Of a stretch of DNA of 64,000 nucleotides, positions 54,651 to 64,000 are shown one piece after another. The translations under genes and the position numbers were made by a program. Every line of letters begins with the position of its first letter. Positions within the stretch are counted from its first letter, which is position 1. The notes beneath the pieces were generated by a model that did not search any database, had not been told where the DNA came from, and was given only the letters and a program-made list of their open reading frames with translations. Source of the DNA: Clytia hemisphaerica (lineage: Eukaryota; Cnidaria; Hydrozoa; Leptothecata; Clytiidae); contig CACVBU010001144.1 in the NCBI GenBank assembly GCA_902728285.1, forward strand, positions 310,001 to 374,000. Direction: 5' to 3'.

Positions 54651-57600
54651 ACGAATCAAACAAAAAATGTGAGGACATACGTTTGATGGCTAATCTCATC
54701 TTCTTCAAGATGGACTCGGGAACTGTAAAGCCTTTAACATCTTCTCCTTTGATTCCCAAATTGTCTCTGAAAAAGAAAAACACAGAAAATTATTTTTAGA
54801 CACGTCCTTTAGACAGAATCTGTGAAACGAAAACTTAAATTGTACAGTTGATGCTCTCTAATTCAACGTTCTACAATTCGATTTACTTCCTTATGCTTAT
54901 TATTTGATGAAAATCGAATTCACCTTTGAAAATCGAATTAGAGAGCGTCAACATACAACATTTCTATAACAAAATCCCAAAGGCGGTTTATGGACAAAAA
55001 ATACTGTTTTTAATTCCAGGTAGGGTAATTTCGCAGTTGGAAGATCATAAAGGTTGGATCTTCTTGACAGGGGGTGCTAAACAGTTTTACTGAATCCATA
55101 CTAAATTTTCCCCTTTACAAATAGCTCACGTGACCTAAAAATTAGATTTAGCTGTTTACAAGATACTAGAACTCGACAACACGGGGAAGGCCATTCAATC
55201 TGACTACCATATGTGCGGCGCAAAATTACGCTTTTAAAAAAATCGGACCCTTGGAAAATCCAAACCTTGAGGCGCTTTTTCTTGAATATTTTTTCTCCAT
55301 TTTAAGACGATGAACAGATTTTCAAAGTTTTGCCTAAAAGCTTCAATGATCTCACTTTTTACACCCTTACAATACACTTTCTCACAGTTTCTCATATTTC
55401 TGAACCTTATTACAGTGCACTTTGGGAAGCCTGGAAAACGTACCGTTAAGGACCACATCGACGACCACCCACTTCCCCCACCCACAGGCTCAGCAAGAAT
55501 CGTAAACAGACGGGTTCAAGTGTTCGATCATATATGAAGTTTGTTTACAAATGCTCTGTAAACTCTTCTTTCTTCTTCGCTCTTTTTTTTTGCATTTCAG
55601 CTTGAATGTATGATTAGCATTTTGCTTATTTTTTACCGAATTTGAACCTAAGTATGAACGTAATGCGTATAAAAAAAAGAGTGTAATAAAAAATAAAAAC
55701 TTTGAAGGAATAACTCACTTGTAGTCAGGATGATTGACAGCTAACAAACGAATATCATCCGCCATCATTAAAAACGCCTGGAAGGGAAAGGAGGGAACGC
55801 AAACCGTAAACATGAATATGATAATAATTTACGCGAGGATTATATTTCGCGAGTTTTTTCTAAAAATTAGAGCGAAATTTAGTGCTCACGAAAATTTTGT
55901 AAGCAGAATAATTTAAAGATCTCTCATATAAAACTTAACAAATCAAGCTTATCAAGTTTGTAAAACTAAAAAACACAAAGGACGAGATTTTTAAACACAA
56001 TACGCAGCCCATATATCATACACGTTTTTACTTACAAGTAACCCTAAATTTCGGCTCAGGGCTGGAGTTGCTAAGGAATTTCCGGATTTCAGCAAAAAAG
56101 TTGCTTATGGATTTTGAGCCTAAAATGCCAAGCAACTTCAAAAATTTTGGCTTTTTATTTTATGTTATGTCCTAAATAAATAGCTCAAGTTTTAATGCCA
56201 AATAATGCCAAAAATACCTCCTTTTTAGGTATTTTTGGTTGCTTTCCCAGTTCATGCTAAGTTTCAGGGCTAGGTTGCTAAGGCCAAGTTGCTTAATTTT
56301 TTTGACCATTCTCAGACTGGACCCTTGGCAGCTCGGTTGCTTATAAAAAAATGTGTAACATATCAGAGGGGATGCGTGCAGCCTATATAGCCCAGTACGC
56401 TCTAATTATGTGGGCGAAAACATCCAACTTTTGAACATGTCGCGAACTGTTAAGAACCTTTCTTATGTATAATTGGGCCGAATGAAAAGGATGTCACCCT
56501 CAGGTCAGGATTAATAAAATTCCCTCGAGACGAATTTTTCTAGATTCTCCCCTTATTTTCCAAAAAGGCACCCTACGGGGGACGGGAATCATGGAGGTGA
56601 AAGCGACACATCCCCGTACCCCTATCATTACAGATATGACTGTTTTTAGAGCTTCAATTTCAGGTTCGCTTTAAGGTCTAAGTACAGATGAAGTGAAGTT
56701 AATAAATTTAGTTTGCTTTATGACCTTTACAAAAATTAAACTTTTCTTTCAAAAGCAAAACTGAATGAATTCGAGAGGTGAAGTTGATTGACAGCTGAAA
56801 CGGTTGATTGACAGCCGGAAATATTGATTGACAGGTATAGATAGAAGAATTCCTTACTTTTTTTGTAGTGAAATTAACACTGTTTCCATTGTATTTTTTA
56901 AGGAAAATGAACCCCATGCCTTGCAATTTTGGAGGAAACACATCATGCCTTGTATTTTAGGAAAATGAACATTACATCTCTTATATTTCACTTAGAAAAT
57001 GAACTCCTTTTCTTGAATATTTGAAAGAAAGCAATTGCTTGTAGTTTTATGGAAAGTGAAAGCTGCATGCATCTCTTGAATATTTTAAAATAAAATAAAC
57101 TTTACTTTTCTTGTATTTCAAAACAAGAAAGAACAATTCATGTTTTGTATTTTTGAAGGAAAATGAATGTGACGTGTCTTGTATTCTTGAAGGAAAATGA
57201 AATCTGCATCCCTTGGATATTTGAGAGAGAAAATGGTTGTCACTTGTATCTTGTATTTTTTGAAGAAAAAAGAATGTTGCATGTCCTGTATTTTTGAAGG
57301 AAAATGAAACCTGGATCTCTTGGATATTTGAAAGAAAATGGTTGTTACTTGTATATCCTTATTTCTAAAGGAACATGAATGTGATTTTCAAGGAAAATAA
57401 ATATCGCATGTCTTGAATTTTTGAAGGAAAATACGTGTTGGATGTCCTGTATTTTTGAAGGAAACTAAATGTTGCATTTCTTGTATTTTTGAAGGAAACT
57501 AAATGTTGCATTTCTTGTATTTTTGAAGGAAACTAAATGTTGCATTTCTTGTATTTTTGAAGGAAAATACGTGTTGGATGTCCTGTATTTTTGAAGGAAA

Positions 57601-60600
57601 CTAAATGTTGCATTTCTTGTATTTTTGAAGGAAACTAAATGTTGCATTTCTTGTATTTTTGAAGGAAAATACGTGTTGGATGTCCTGTATTTTTGAAGGA
57701 AACTAAATGTATGGAATAATGTTGCATGTCTTGCATTTTTTAAGGAAAATGAATGCTGGATGTTCTGTATTTTTGTAGGAAAATGAAATCTACATAGCTT
57801 GGATATTTGAAAGAAAATAATTGTTACATGTAAACCTTGTATTGAGGGGGGACGCACATGAGCCAACACCAGGATATTCTCTGGCTTCCATAAGTAACGT
57901 AAATAAAGCCTGGGGTACACGGGGACGAGGTTGAGAATTTTTAGAACCACCGAGTCTTATTCCTAGCTAAAACTTTATGCCCACTCGCTTTAAAGTATGC
58001 GAAAACTACAGCTTTTCTTCAATCTTCGACCAATTATCAATCAACCTCACCTAAAAAACTGGGATTAGAATATAGATTGCTGATGCCCCTGAATTTTTCT
58101 CTCAGAAAAATCATATCCCCTGATTTTTGCACTCTGAAAAAGCCCAGACCACCCTGGATTTTTTAACTCTGAAAAACCCAACCACTCTGGATTTTTGGTC
58201 TGCCAAGCTGAGTTTTAAAATCGGTGCTTTCCACCCGCTGCGTCCGCTCAAAAAAAGTGTTACTCCAATTTTACTTAACGAGATATAGTTGCGTAATTTT
58301 ACCAAATGATGGCATCTTCCTTTTTAGGGGGAACCCCAAAGTGGAAAGTGGGAACGCCAAAATGGCAACCCCAAAATGGCAACCCGAAAGTGGCAACCTG
58401 AAAGTGGCAACCCTAAAGTGGTAACTCTAAGTGGGAACCTCATGGTGGGAACCTCATGGTGGGAACCCCAAAGTGGGAACCTTAACCAAACAAGAATTCT
58501 TTTCAAAGGTTGATAATTTTTTTGAGTCATTTTGTTCTCTTAAAGGTCACTAAAACGCTGTACTAGCATATTACTTCAAACAGAAGTACTTGCACAGATT
58601 CCAATTTCGCACACTGCCTGTACAACTTATCTAGTTGTACAGGCAGTGTGCGAAATTGGAATCTGTGCAAACGAATGAATCTTTACCTTCCCTCCACTCA
58701 TCGTCATATGACCATTGTCTTGAAGCCATTGTTTGTCTTCCTGATCACCAAGATACTATGAGAGACGCAATGAAACAGGTCATATTACAAATCTAATCAT
58801 GGATTAATCCTTCTTCGCCAAGTCGAGATAATAATAGTGTGCTTTGGGAAAAGTCTGAGCCCCTCCATATAAAAATTTGTTCAGCTGTTATTTTGCCTCT
58901 TTTCTCCCTTTACAATTTTGTATATGGCGACACATATTTGGTCCTAAGAATTTTGTCATTTCGAAAGAAATCAGTTTGGTTTAGTTCTTTAAAGATGTAA
59001 AAGGACCGATGGAAAAAGGAAAAAGATATCTTTAACTCACTTTGAATAATTGTGGATGTCGAATATATAGTCTTCCTCTGGCTGAAGCGAACCCAAGAAT
59101 CCTGCGGAAGAATCACAAAATGGAAAATAATAAAAAAAACAATCAACAATTCATTTTTCAATAAGTTCAGAATTGAAATTGCGATCCTCTAATATTGTCA
59201 TTCTTACAGAAATAGTTAGTGGTTAGGGCATTATTTTCACGGTTGGAAGGAATCATGGGTAATTACGACCAGTGCGCTCTGATAACGACTTCTGTTGGTC
59301 TACAATTTTTACAATTATGTTTTTATAGCCCAACCAACAGGAAGCCATAATTTTGGCGCAATCAGTCCTGATTACATGATTCATTTTGATCGTTAAATAT
59401 CCTATAGCTATAGCAAACCAGAAGACGAGGTTAAAGATCGAGCCACTCATTAATGAAAAAACAATGACGTGTAAAACAAAGAATCGTTAGCAATGAATGT
59501 CCCGAAAAAACAACAAAATAAGCGACAATTCTTACTTATTTGCTTTGACACCAAGGATGAATTGCGTTTCTTCGGTCAAGTTCTTTTCTTCAATCTACAA
59601 TTAGAAAGTCTATAATTAGAACTCTATATATGTACAGGAGAACATAAATGACAATCCAGCTCAAGTTAATTTTTCGCAATACTGCTACTGGGTGGAAATT
59701 TATATATTTTGTTAATAATACAAAATAAAAAAATGAAAGACTTAAAATACTCTTAGAACAAAGGAGAATTTACAAATTCGAGGACCCCTATCATTTTGTA
59801 GTCCCCTAGCACTTTTTAGTCCATAAACTGTATTAATTAGCGCAAACGAAAAAGTGGAATATTTGAAAAATCTGGAAAATTTGAGTTGATAGAGAGAGAG
59901 GGAGTTTATTTCACTGAAGATTGCCATCCTGGATGGCCTGAAACTTTTAGTATCAAATTAACTTAAATCGTTTTCTTTACTCAAACTAGAAAGAGAGGGG
60001 CACATTTTATACCTTCGGATAATCGAAGTTGTCGTTCATTGCTTTCTCACTGAAAAGTAGAGGAAAATACAAAAATCATTTTTAAATAATGATGACGTCA
60101 TCAGGTGGTGATGACGTCATTAATGATCAATGCTGCCAAAATTTTCACCAAAGAAGGCAATTCATATAAGTAGGTGCACACTTGGAAAATTTCAAGTCAA
60201 TTGGATAAATATTTCAAAAGTAATCAAAAAGTTTTTTTAGGGGGAGGAGACTTATTTGAATTTGCACAGACGTTATTCTTTAAACTTACTTTTTCTCTTC
60301 GCGCTTTGCCTTTTTCTAAAATGAAAAGGAAACAAGCCGTGTTTTTTCTACACTATACTACATTCTGTAAAATACAACAATGAAAACCAAAATGGCGACA
60401 AGCATGCCGTATATTATTAGCAGGTAAGGCCCTACTATACAGAATCCTCGTCCTATCTGAGAGAAAATGGAAGAACCGTTAAAGGTATGTTACCTAAACT
60501 GGTTCAAATATTTTCAAGATACAGTAGTTTGAAGAAAGAGAAGCAGCCGAAGAAGAATGTACCTTTTTGATGATAACAGATCGAGCAGAAGTCCACATCT

Positions 60601-63551
60601 TTTCTTTCTTGTCAGGTGATTTCCCTGTGGGATGTGTCTCACCTTCGATCTTGAACAAACTTTTTGCCTGGAACACAAAGTGTTGTCACATATACCAATT
60701 TTTCTGGCTTAGTGGATCAATTTCGGAAGTTTACTTTAAAAAAGTAAAATTCTGTTCCACAGAACGCAGGAGAACTACTGCAGAGAGTGCAGATTTCGAG
60801 AAAATTGGTCATGCTATGATTCACGCCAGAACATTTGTCAAATCGTGAAATTACCTCAAAAAGTTAATTTTGTAATAAAAAAGGCCTTGTAAAAACATTA
60901 TTCTGAGTTTCAAGTTTCAAATTTGGAGAGTAATGTAATACCTCTTCCAGACTTCTACGTAAAATGTGACCAATGTGTTGAGCTGTGATTTGTTCTTTAA
61001 GATTATCTCCAACATTATAAGCTGCCATCTGGAACATCTAATGGTTTGAAATAAACATGAGCATGAATACTATAGTTATAGGGCTTTCTAAGAAAATTTT
61101 GGTACATGGGGGGGGTGGACAATATCGGATATATTGTCCGGGGGGATGAAAAATCGACAAAATTTGCCTTGCTTGGAGGGCAAAATTGCTCTGTTTAGGG
61201 GTAATTATAAATGTCTGGGGGTCAAAAGACACAATGTCTGGGGATAAATTTCCAAAAAATCCTCCACCCCCCATATTAAAATTTTTTCTGGAAGAGCCTA
61301 TGATACTAACATCTTTAGAAAAGTATATAATTCTGACTGGGTCATGTCACCCACACATCACAAAATCATATCATTATGAGAAAACAGAGTAGAAATCATA
61401 TTCCTCGTGAAACTTTTAAAAGATTTTGTTAGTGTCAGTTAAAACCTCAGACACGTGTCTTATTGAAATCTTATCTGTATTTTTCTTAATTCCTCAAAAA
61501 AAAAATTAAAATTGCCCCCTTCAATAAAAATATCTAAGTCCCAATCTTTAAAATATACGATTTTCTAAAATACCACTTCTCTACATTGGGTGGGGTTATG
61601 GAATGCAAATAATCTTAGTGTTCATTATACGCCTGAGATTTTAGTACTAAGTGAATCGTGCAGTGGCAAAAAAATATAAAGATTTTCTTTGCTTAATTTC
61701 AGAATCATTTACCTCCTGATAGCTGTGAAGAACACGTTCAATTTCAGCATTCAAACTTGGTTGGAGAGCTGCTCGAACTTGCTCCAAAGCTTTGTTTGGA
61801 CTCGTGTTGTTGCCTCTGTGGAAAAAAAAACGAATGGAACTGAAGATGCTTTGAATAAAATGAAATAAAAGTAATATCAGTGAATCCCTTCGCAATTCTT
61901 TGAGCTTTCCTTAATACTTTTTTATCAAGTGAATTGTGATGCTGCAAGCACTCATAAAATATTGCTTAGAACTATGAACTAGAACTAACAAATATATAAG
62001 AATAACTTCTAAAATAATATCAGGGTGAGATTTTGGAGGTAGAACAATAGAAAAATAAGAATAATGCTCACCCTCAGCCAAAAAAACACTATTCTTATAA
62101 AAAGGCATGTATAGCCTTAGTTTTGAAGCATTTTACAGTGTTGATCTTTTTTCATACAAGATTTGATAAAAGGAATTTTGAGGCTGAAATTCTCTGAAAA
62201 ATAAGGAATATCCAGGCTTTGAACTAAGTTGAGCTTCATATAAATAGAAAACGAGTATGCCATATACAAAGAAAACGAGTATGTCATAAAAAAACCCATT
62301 TTCCTTCAAAAATACAGGAACTGAATTTTCTCTAAAATACAATAAGAATATTTTCCTTTAAAAATACGGATGAATAAAATATTTTGGGAAATTGCCTCTA
62401 AACAGGGCAAATAGTAAATCACTAGGGTTCAGTGACTCTTACTATACAAATGAATTTCGAGGTTGAAATTCTCTGAAAAATAAGAAATATCCAGGCTTGG
62501 GCTAACTTCAGCTTCTCATAAAAAGAAAACGTGTATATCATAATAAAACCCATTTTCCTTCAAAAATACAGGAACTGAGTTTTCTCTAAATACAAAAGAA
62601 ATATTTTCCTTTGAAAATACGGATGAATAGAAATATTTTGGGAAATTGCCTCTGAACAGGACAAATGGTAAATCACTAAGGGTCAGTGACTCCTACTATA
62701 CTATACAAAGGAATTTCTCAGCTTTACCTTGTGCGGTTGAGGAATCCTGAAGTATTTTTCAAAAGATGTCTACGTTTTGGAAAGTTCTTCGCTGTCATGT
62801 TGAAAGGATTTGGTGCCTGTTTGGAAAAAAAATATTGTTTTTGCTCATTTATTTTTGAAAATCAAATTAATAAAAGTAAATGTCTTTCACTTTATCACAT
62901 ATCAGCAAAGGCTGACCTAGTTGTTAACATGCAAGGTACAATAAATGGAGTGAGAGCAACAAAAAAGAAGATTATCAATACCATTTGAGACAAACATATT
63001 AAGTCTTACCAATTTCACTGGTTCAATTCCAACTGTGTCCCTATAATAAAAAACAAAAGAAAAATACTCTTTGACGCTCTTATACGTAAGAAAAATAAGA
63101 AGAATCAAGGAGAGAAACCTAAAATGCAATAGGTTATTTCAATTTTAATTCCTAACAAGCTGATTTTTTTTTAATTGAAATCAACAAATCGCATAAACTT
63201 GAAAAGTCTTCTAGGAAGCTCAGAAACCAGGGGCAGGGTCAGTACCTAAAGCTCAGATATAAAGCTGCAAAGAATCAGGGACAATTGTTTTTTAAGTTAA
63301 AAGCAGAAAATTGGTGAATACTTTTTTCGTTTGGATCCTGCTTTGTGAGAGATTAAATTTCCGCCTTGGTAGTGATGTTTGTTTGATTCAATGACAGGTT
63401 TTCGTGACGACCCATCCTCTTGTTTTATCAACACTGATGTTCGTTTTTGTGAAGAAGGAGAAGAGGCTGCAGCCATGTGCATTTTTTGGTGTTGTTCTGC
63501 AGCAACTGCAAGCTTCATTATGCTGTGATCTGTAGGTATTTGTTTGGACAT
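54649..63551 (-). CDS. DNTTIP1: DNTTIP1 (TdIF1), MiDAC histone deacetylase complex subunit
   Basis: Thirteen exons on the minus strand, from the start codon: 63322-63551, 63010-63040, 62728-62816, 61713-61815, 60942-61037, 60563-60667, 60290-60315, 60013-60049, 59536-59594, 59041-59101, 58687-58755, 55719-55777, 54649-54766. They join into 360 codons with GT-AG introns and consistent phases. Vertebrate DNTTIP1 (about 330 residues) dimerises, scaffolds HDAC1/2 with MIDEAS, and binds DNA in the nucleus. The dimerisation region is clear (VRAALQPSLNAEIERVLHSY at 130-149, MAAYNVGDNLKEQ, SLEEAKSLF), and so is the C-terminal SKI/SNO/DAC-like domain (TQFILGVKANK, SARGRLYIRHPQLFKYLGDQ, MSGGKAFLMMADDIRLLAV, GFTVPESILKKMR). 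The AT-hook between them is replaced by a Lys-rich stretch (KKKKAKREEK at 217-226). The exon 5 acceptor at 61038 was chosen because it restores MFQ, matching the family's FFQ. Confidence 0.93.
54846..54955. mobile_element. Short TA-flanked MITE, CAGTTGATGCTCTC ends
   Basis: Left end TACAGTTGATGCTCTCTAAT and right end ATTAGAGAGCGTCAAC are inverted copies and match the ends of the 40273-42713 element. An inner AATCGAATT pair also folds. It lies in DNTTIP1 intron 12, about 80 bases upstream of exon 13. Confidence 0.65.
54956..55718 (-). other. Rest of DNTTIP1 intron 12
   Basis: AT-rich with short chance frames on both strands; nothing recognised. Confidence 0.4.
55778..56880 (-). other. DNTTIP1 intron 11, 3' part
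   Basis: A stretch with recurring GTTGCTAAGG or GTTGCTTA blocks (56060-56350), then three TTGATTGACAG copies near 56785-56840. No gene recognised. Confidence 0.4.
56880..57830. repeat. Diverged minisatellite with a 34-base core array
   Basis: The region is built of units of about 30 to 36 bases ending TTGTATTTTTGAAGGAAAAT, much diverged at the edges. From 57424 to 57715 it becomes a clean 34-base array with two monomer types, one with CTAAATGTTGCATTTCTTG and one with ATACGTGTTGGATGTCCTG, arranged B-A-A-A-B-A-A-B-A. The 161-codon minus-strand frame here is only this repeat read through. It lies in DNTTIP1 intron 11. Confidence 0.85.
58325..58485. repeat. Tandem repeat of 14-16 bases
   Basis: About ten units of the form CCCAAAGTGGGAAC or CCGAAAGTGGCAAC with point changes run head to tail. 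They lie in DNTTIP1 intron 11. Confidence 0.85.
58590..58670. repeat. Perfect palindrome with 38-base arms
   Basis: The arm starting TTGCACAGATTCCAATTTCG (58590-58627) and its exact complement (58633-58670) are separated by five bases, TATCT. It lies 16 bases from the exon 11 donor of DNTTIP1. Confidence 0.95.
60089..60122. promoter_or_regulatory. Pair of TGACGTCA (CRE-type) palindromes
   Basis: AATGATGACGTCATCA and TGGTGATGACGTCATT are inverted relatives, each carrying the full CREB/ATF site TGACGTCA, 18 bases apart. They lie in DNTTIP1 intron 7. A small hairpin is an equal explanation. Confidence 0.45.
61078..61301. mobile_element. MITE with G-run repeats in DNTTIP1 intron 4
   Basis: AGGGCTTTCTAAGAAAATTT at the left and AAATTTTTTCTGGAAGAGCCT at the right are inverted relatives. 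ATGTCTGGGG and TTGTCCGGGGGG blocks recur inside. Ends and internal repeats resemble the element at 16693-16987. Confidence 0.55.
62172..62717. repeat. Tandem duplication of about 275 bases in DNTTIP1 intron 3
   Basis: Two head-to-tail copies begin TTGAGGCTGAAATTCTCTGA (62178) and TCGAGGTTGAAATTCTCTGA (62457) and stay alignable to TGACTCTTACTATACAAATG and TGACTCCTACTATA. Within each, AAAAGAAAACGTGTAT-type blocks resemble the ends of the CACGTTTT family. The second copy ends about ten bases before the exon 3 donor. Confidence 0.7.
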
Positions 63552-64000
63552 TTTTCAAAATTTTTGCCTACTATATAATACAATTAACCAGTTTATTATT
63601 AATTTGGGTTCAAGGTGTACTTGAGTCTTAAACCCACACTATGAAGTGCAAAAACTTCTCTTTTTCAAGAGTTTGGGCTATTTTGATATTTTATATTGAA
63701 ATTCAGGAAGTAGTAAAAGAACAATTAGTGGCTTATGGATAAAATATAATAATTCATAATTCCATAAAAAGCACTGTGGAAATCTAAAACTGTAAGGGGA
63801 GCCATCCTAACTCAGACTTGTCACAAAAAATGTCGACTGGACGTATTGTCTCCCACCCCCTTCAAATAATGTCGTCATCGGCAAATCAAACTTGATCTCA
63901 AGATATTCAATCCTTCACTTCCATCACTCACTACTGAAAAAACTGGCCGTCTGCAAAATTTTGTGGGCCGTGTGGGCAGTCCAACAATAAGAATGCAAGG
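63552..64000. other. Region upstream of DNTTIP1
   Basis: This would hold the DNTTIP1 promoter or 5' UTR. It is AT-rich, and I see no clear TATA box, initiator or CpG cluster. Confidence 0.4.

Noticed and set aside
57424-57715. CRISPR-like regular spacing
   Set aside because: Units are contiguous with no unique spacers, and the genome is animal.
57465-57950. 161-codon minus-strand frame
   Set aside because: It is the 34-base minisatellite read through. Two monomers plus indels keep it open by chance.

Overview
This is AT-rich nuclear DNA of an animal, not a microbe. Three spliced protein genes of metazoan families are visible, with GT-AG introns from under 100 bases to almost 9 kb, and the space between exons is crowded with transposon remnants. 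I cannot name the species. The tRNA-derived SINE tail, the G-run hAT-like ends and the many TA- and TTAA-flanked hairpin elements fit an invertebrate such as a cnidarian, mollusc or other non-vertebrate, but that is a guess from repeat style only.

Layout. From 1 to 17 kb there is no convincing complete gene. The stretch is a nest of non-autonomous DNA transposons: Harbinger-like elements with TAA duplications at 1.45-2.15, 8.01-10.17 and 9.49-9.96 kb; TA-flanked hairpins at 2.49 kb and possibly 3.39-7.78 kb; two direct piggyBac-like copies at 5.7 and 6.4 kb; and a remarkable 1.27 kb element at 8.2-9.46 kb whose arms are arrays of ATCGAT. From 17.2 to 20.98 kb (+) lies a complete three-exon SLC30 (ZnT-1/ZnT-10 type) zinc transporter gene. 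From 21.9 to 23.8 kb are hAT-like and TA-flanked elements. From 28.08 to 44.44 kb (+) run eight exons of an MFSD4-type major facilitator transporter; its last transmembrane exons are not found in the window. From 44.45 to 46.2 kb are a piggyBac-like element, 9 bases past the last splice donor, and a long foldback element. From 46.62 to 53.28 kb is a composite of three Penelope-like retroelement copies, one with a long intact reverse transcriptase plus GIY-YIG endonuclease frame. From 63.55 down to 54.65 kb (-) runs a 13-exon DNTTIP1 gene (a subunit of the MiDAC histone deacetylase complex), with minisatellites and a perfect palindrome in its introns.

The three host genes have unrelated jobs (zinc export or sequestration, solute transport, chromatin deacetylation) and nothing suggests they work together. 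The most unusual material is the transposon landscape: nested insertions with readable target duplications, a repeat-armed element whose short core recurs 5 kb away as a coding-like relic, and a Penelope cluster whose copies differ mainly by single-base indels. One host-gene oddity stands out: the zinc transporter has lost the usual Asp and its surrounding glycines in the metal site of its fifth membrane helix.
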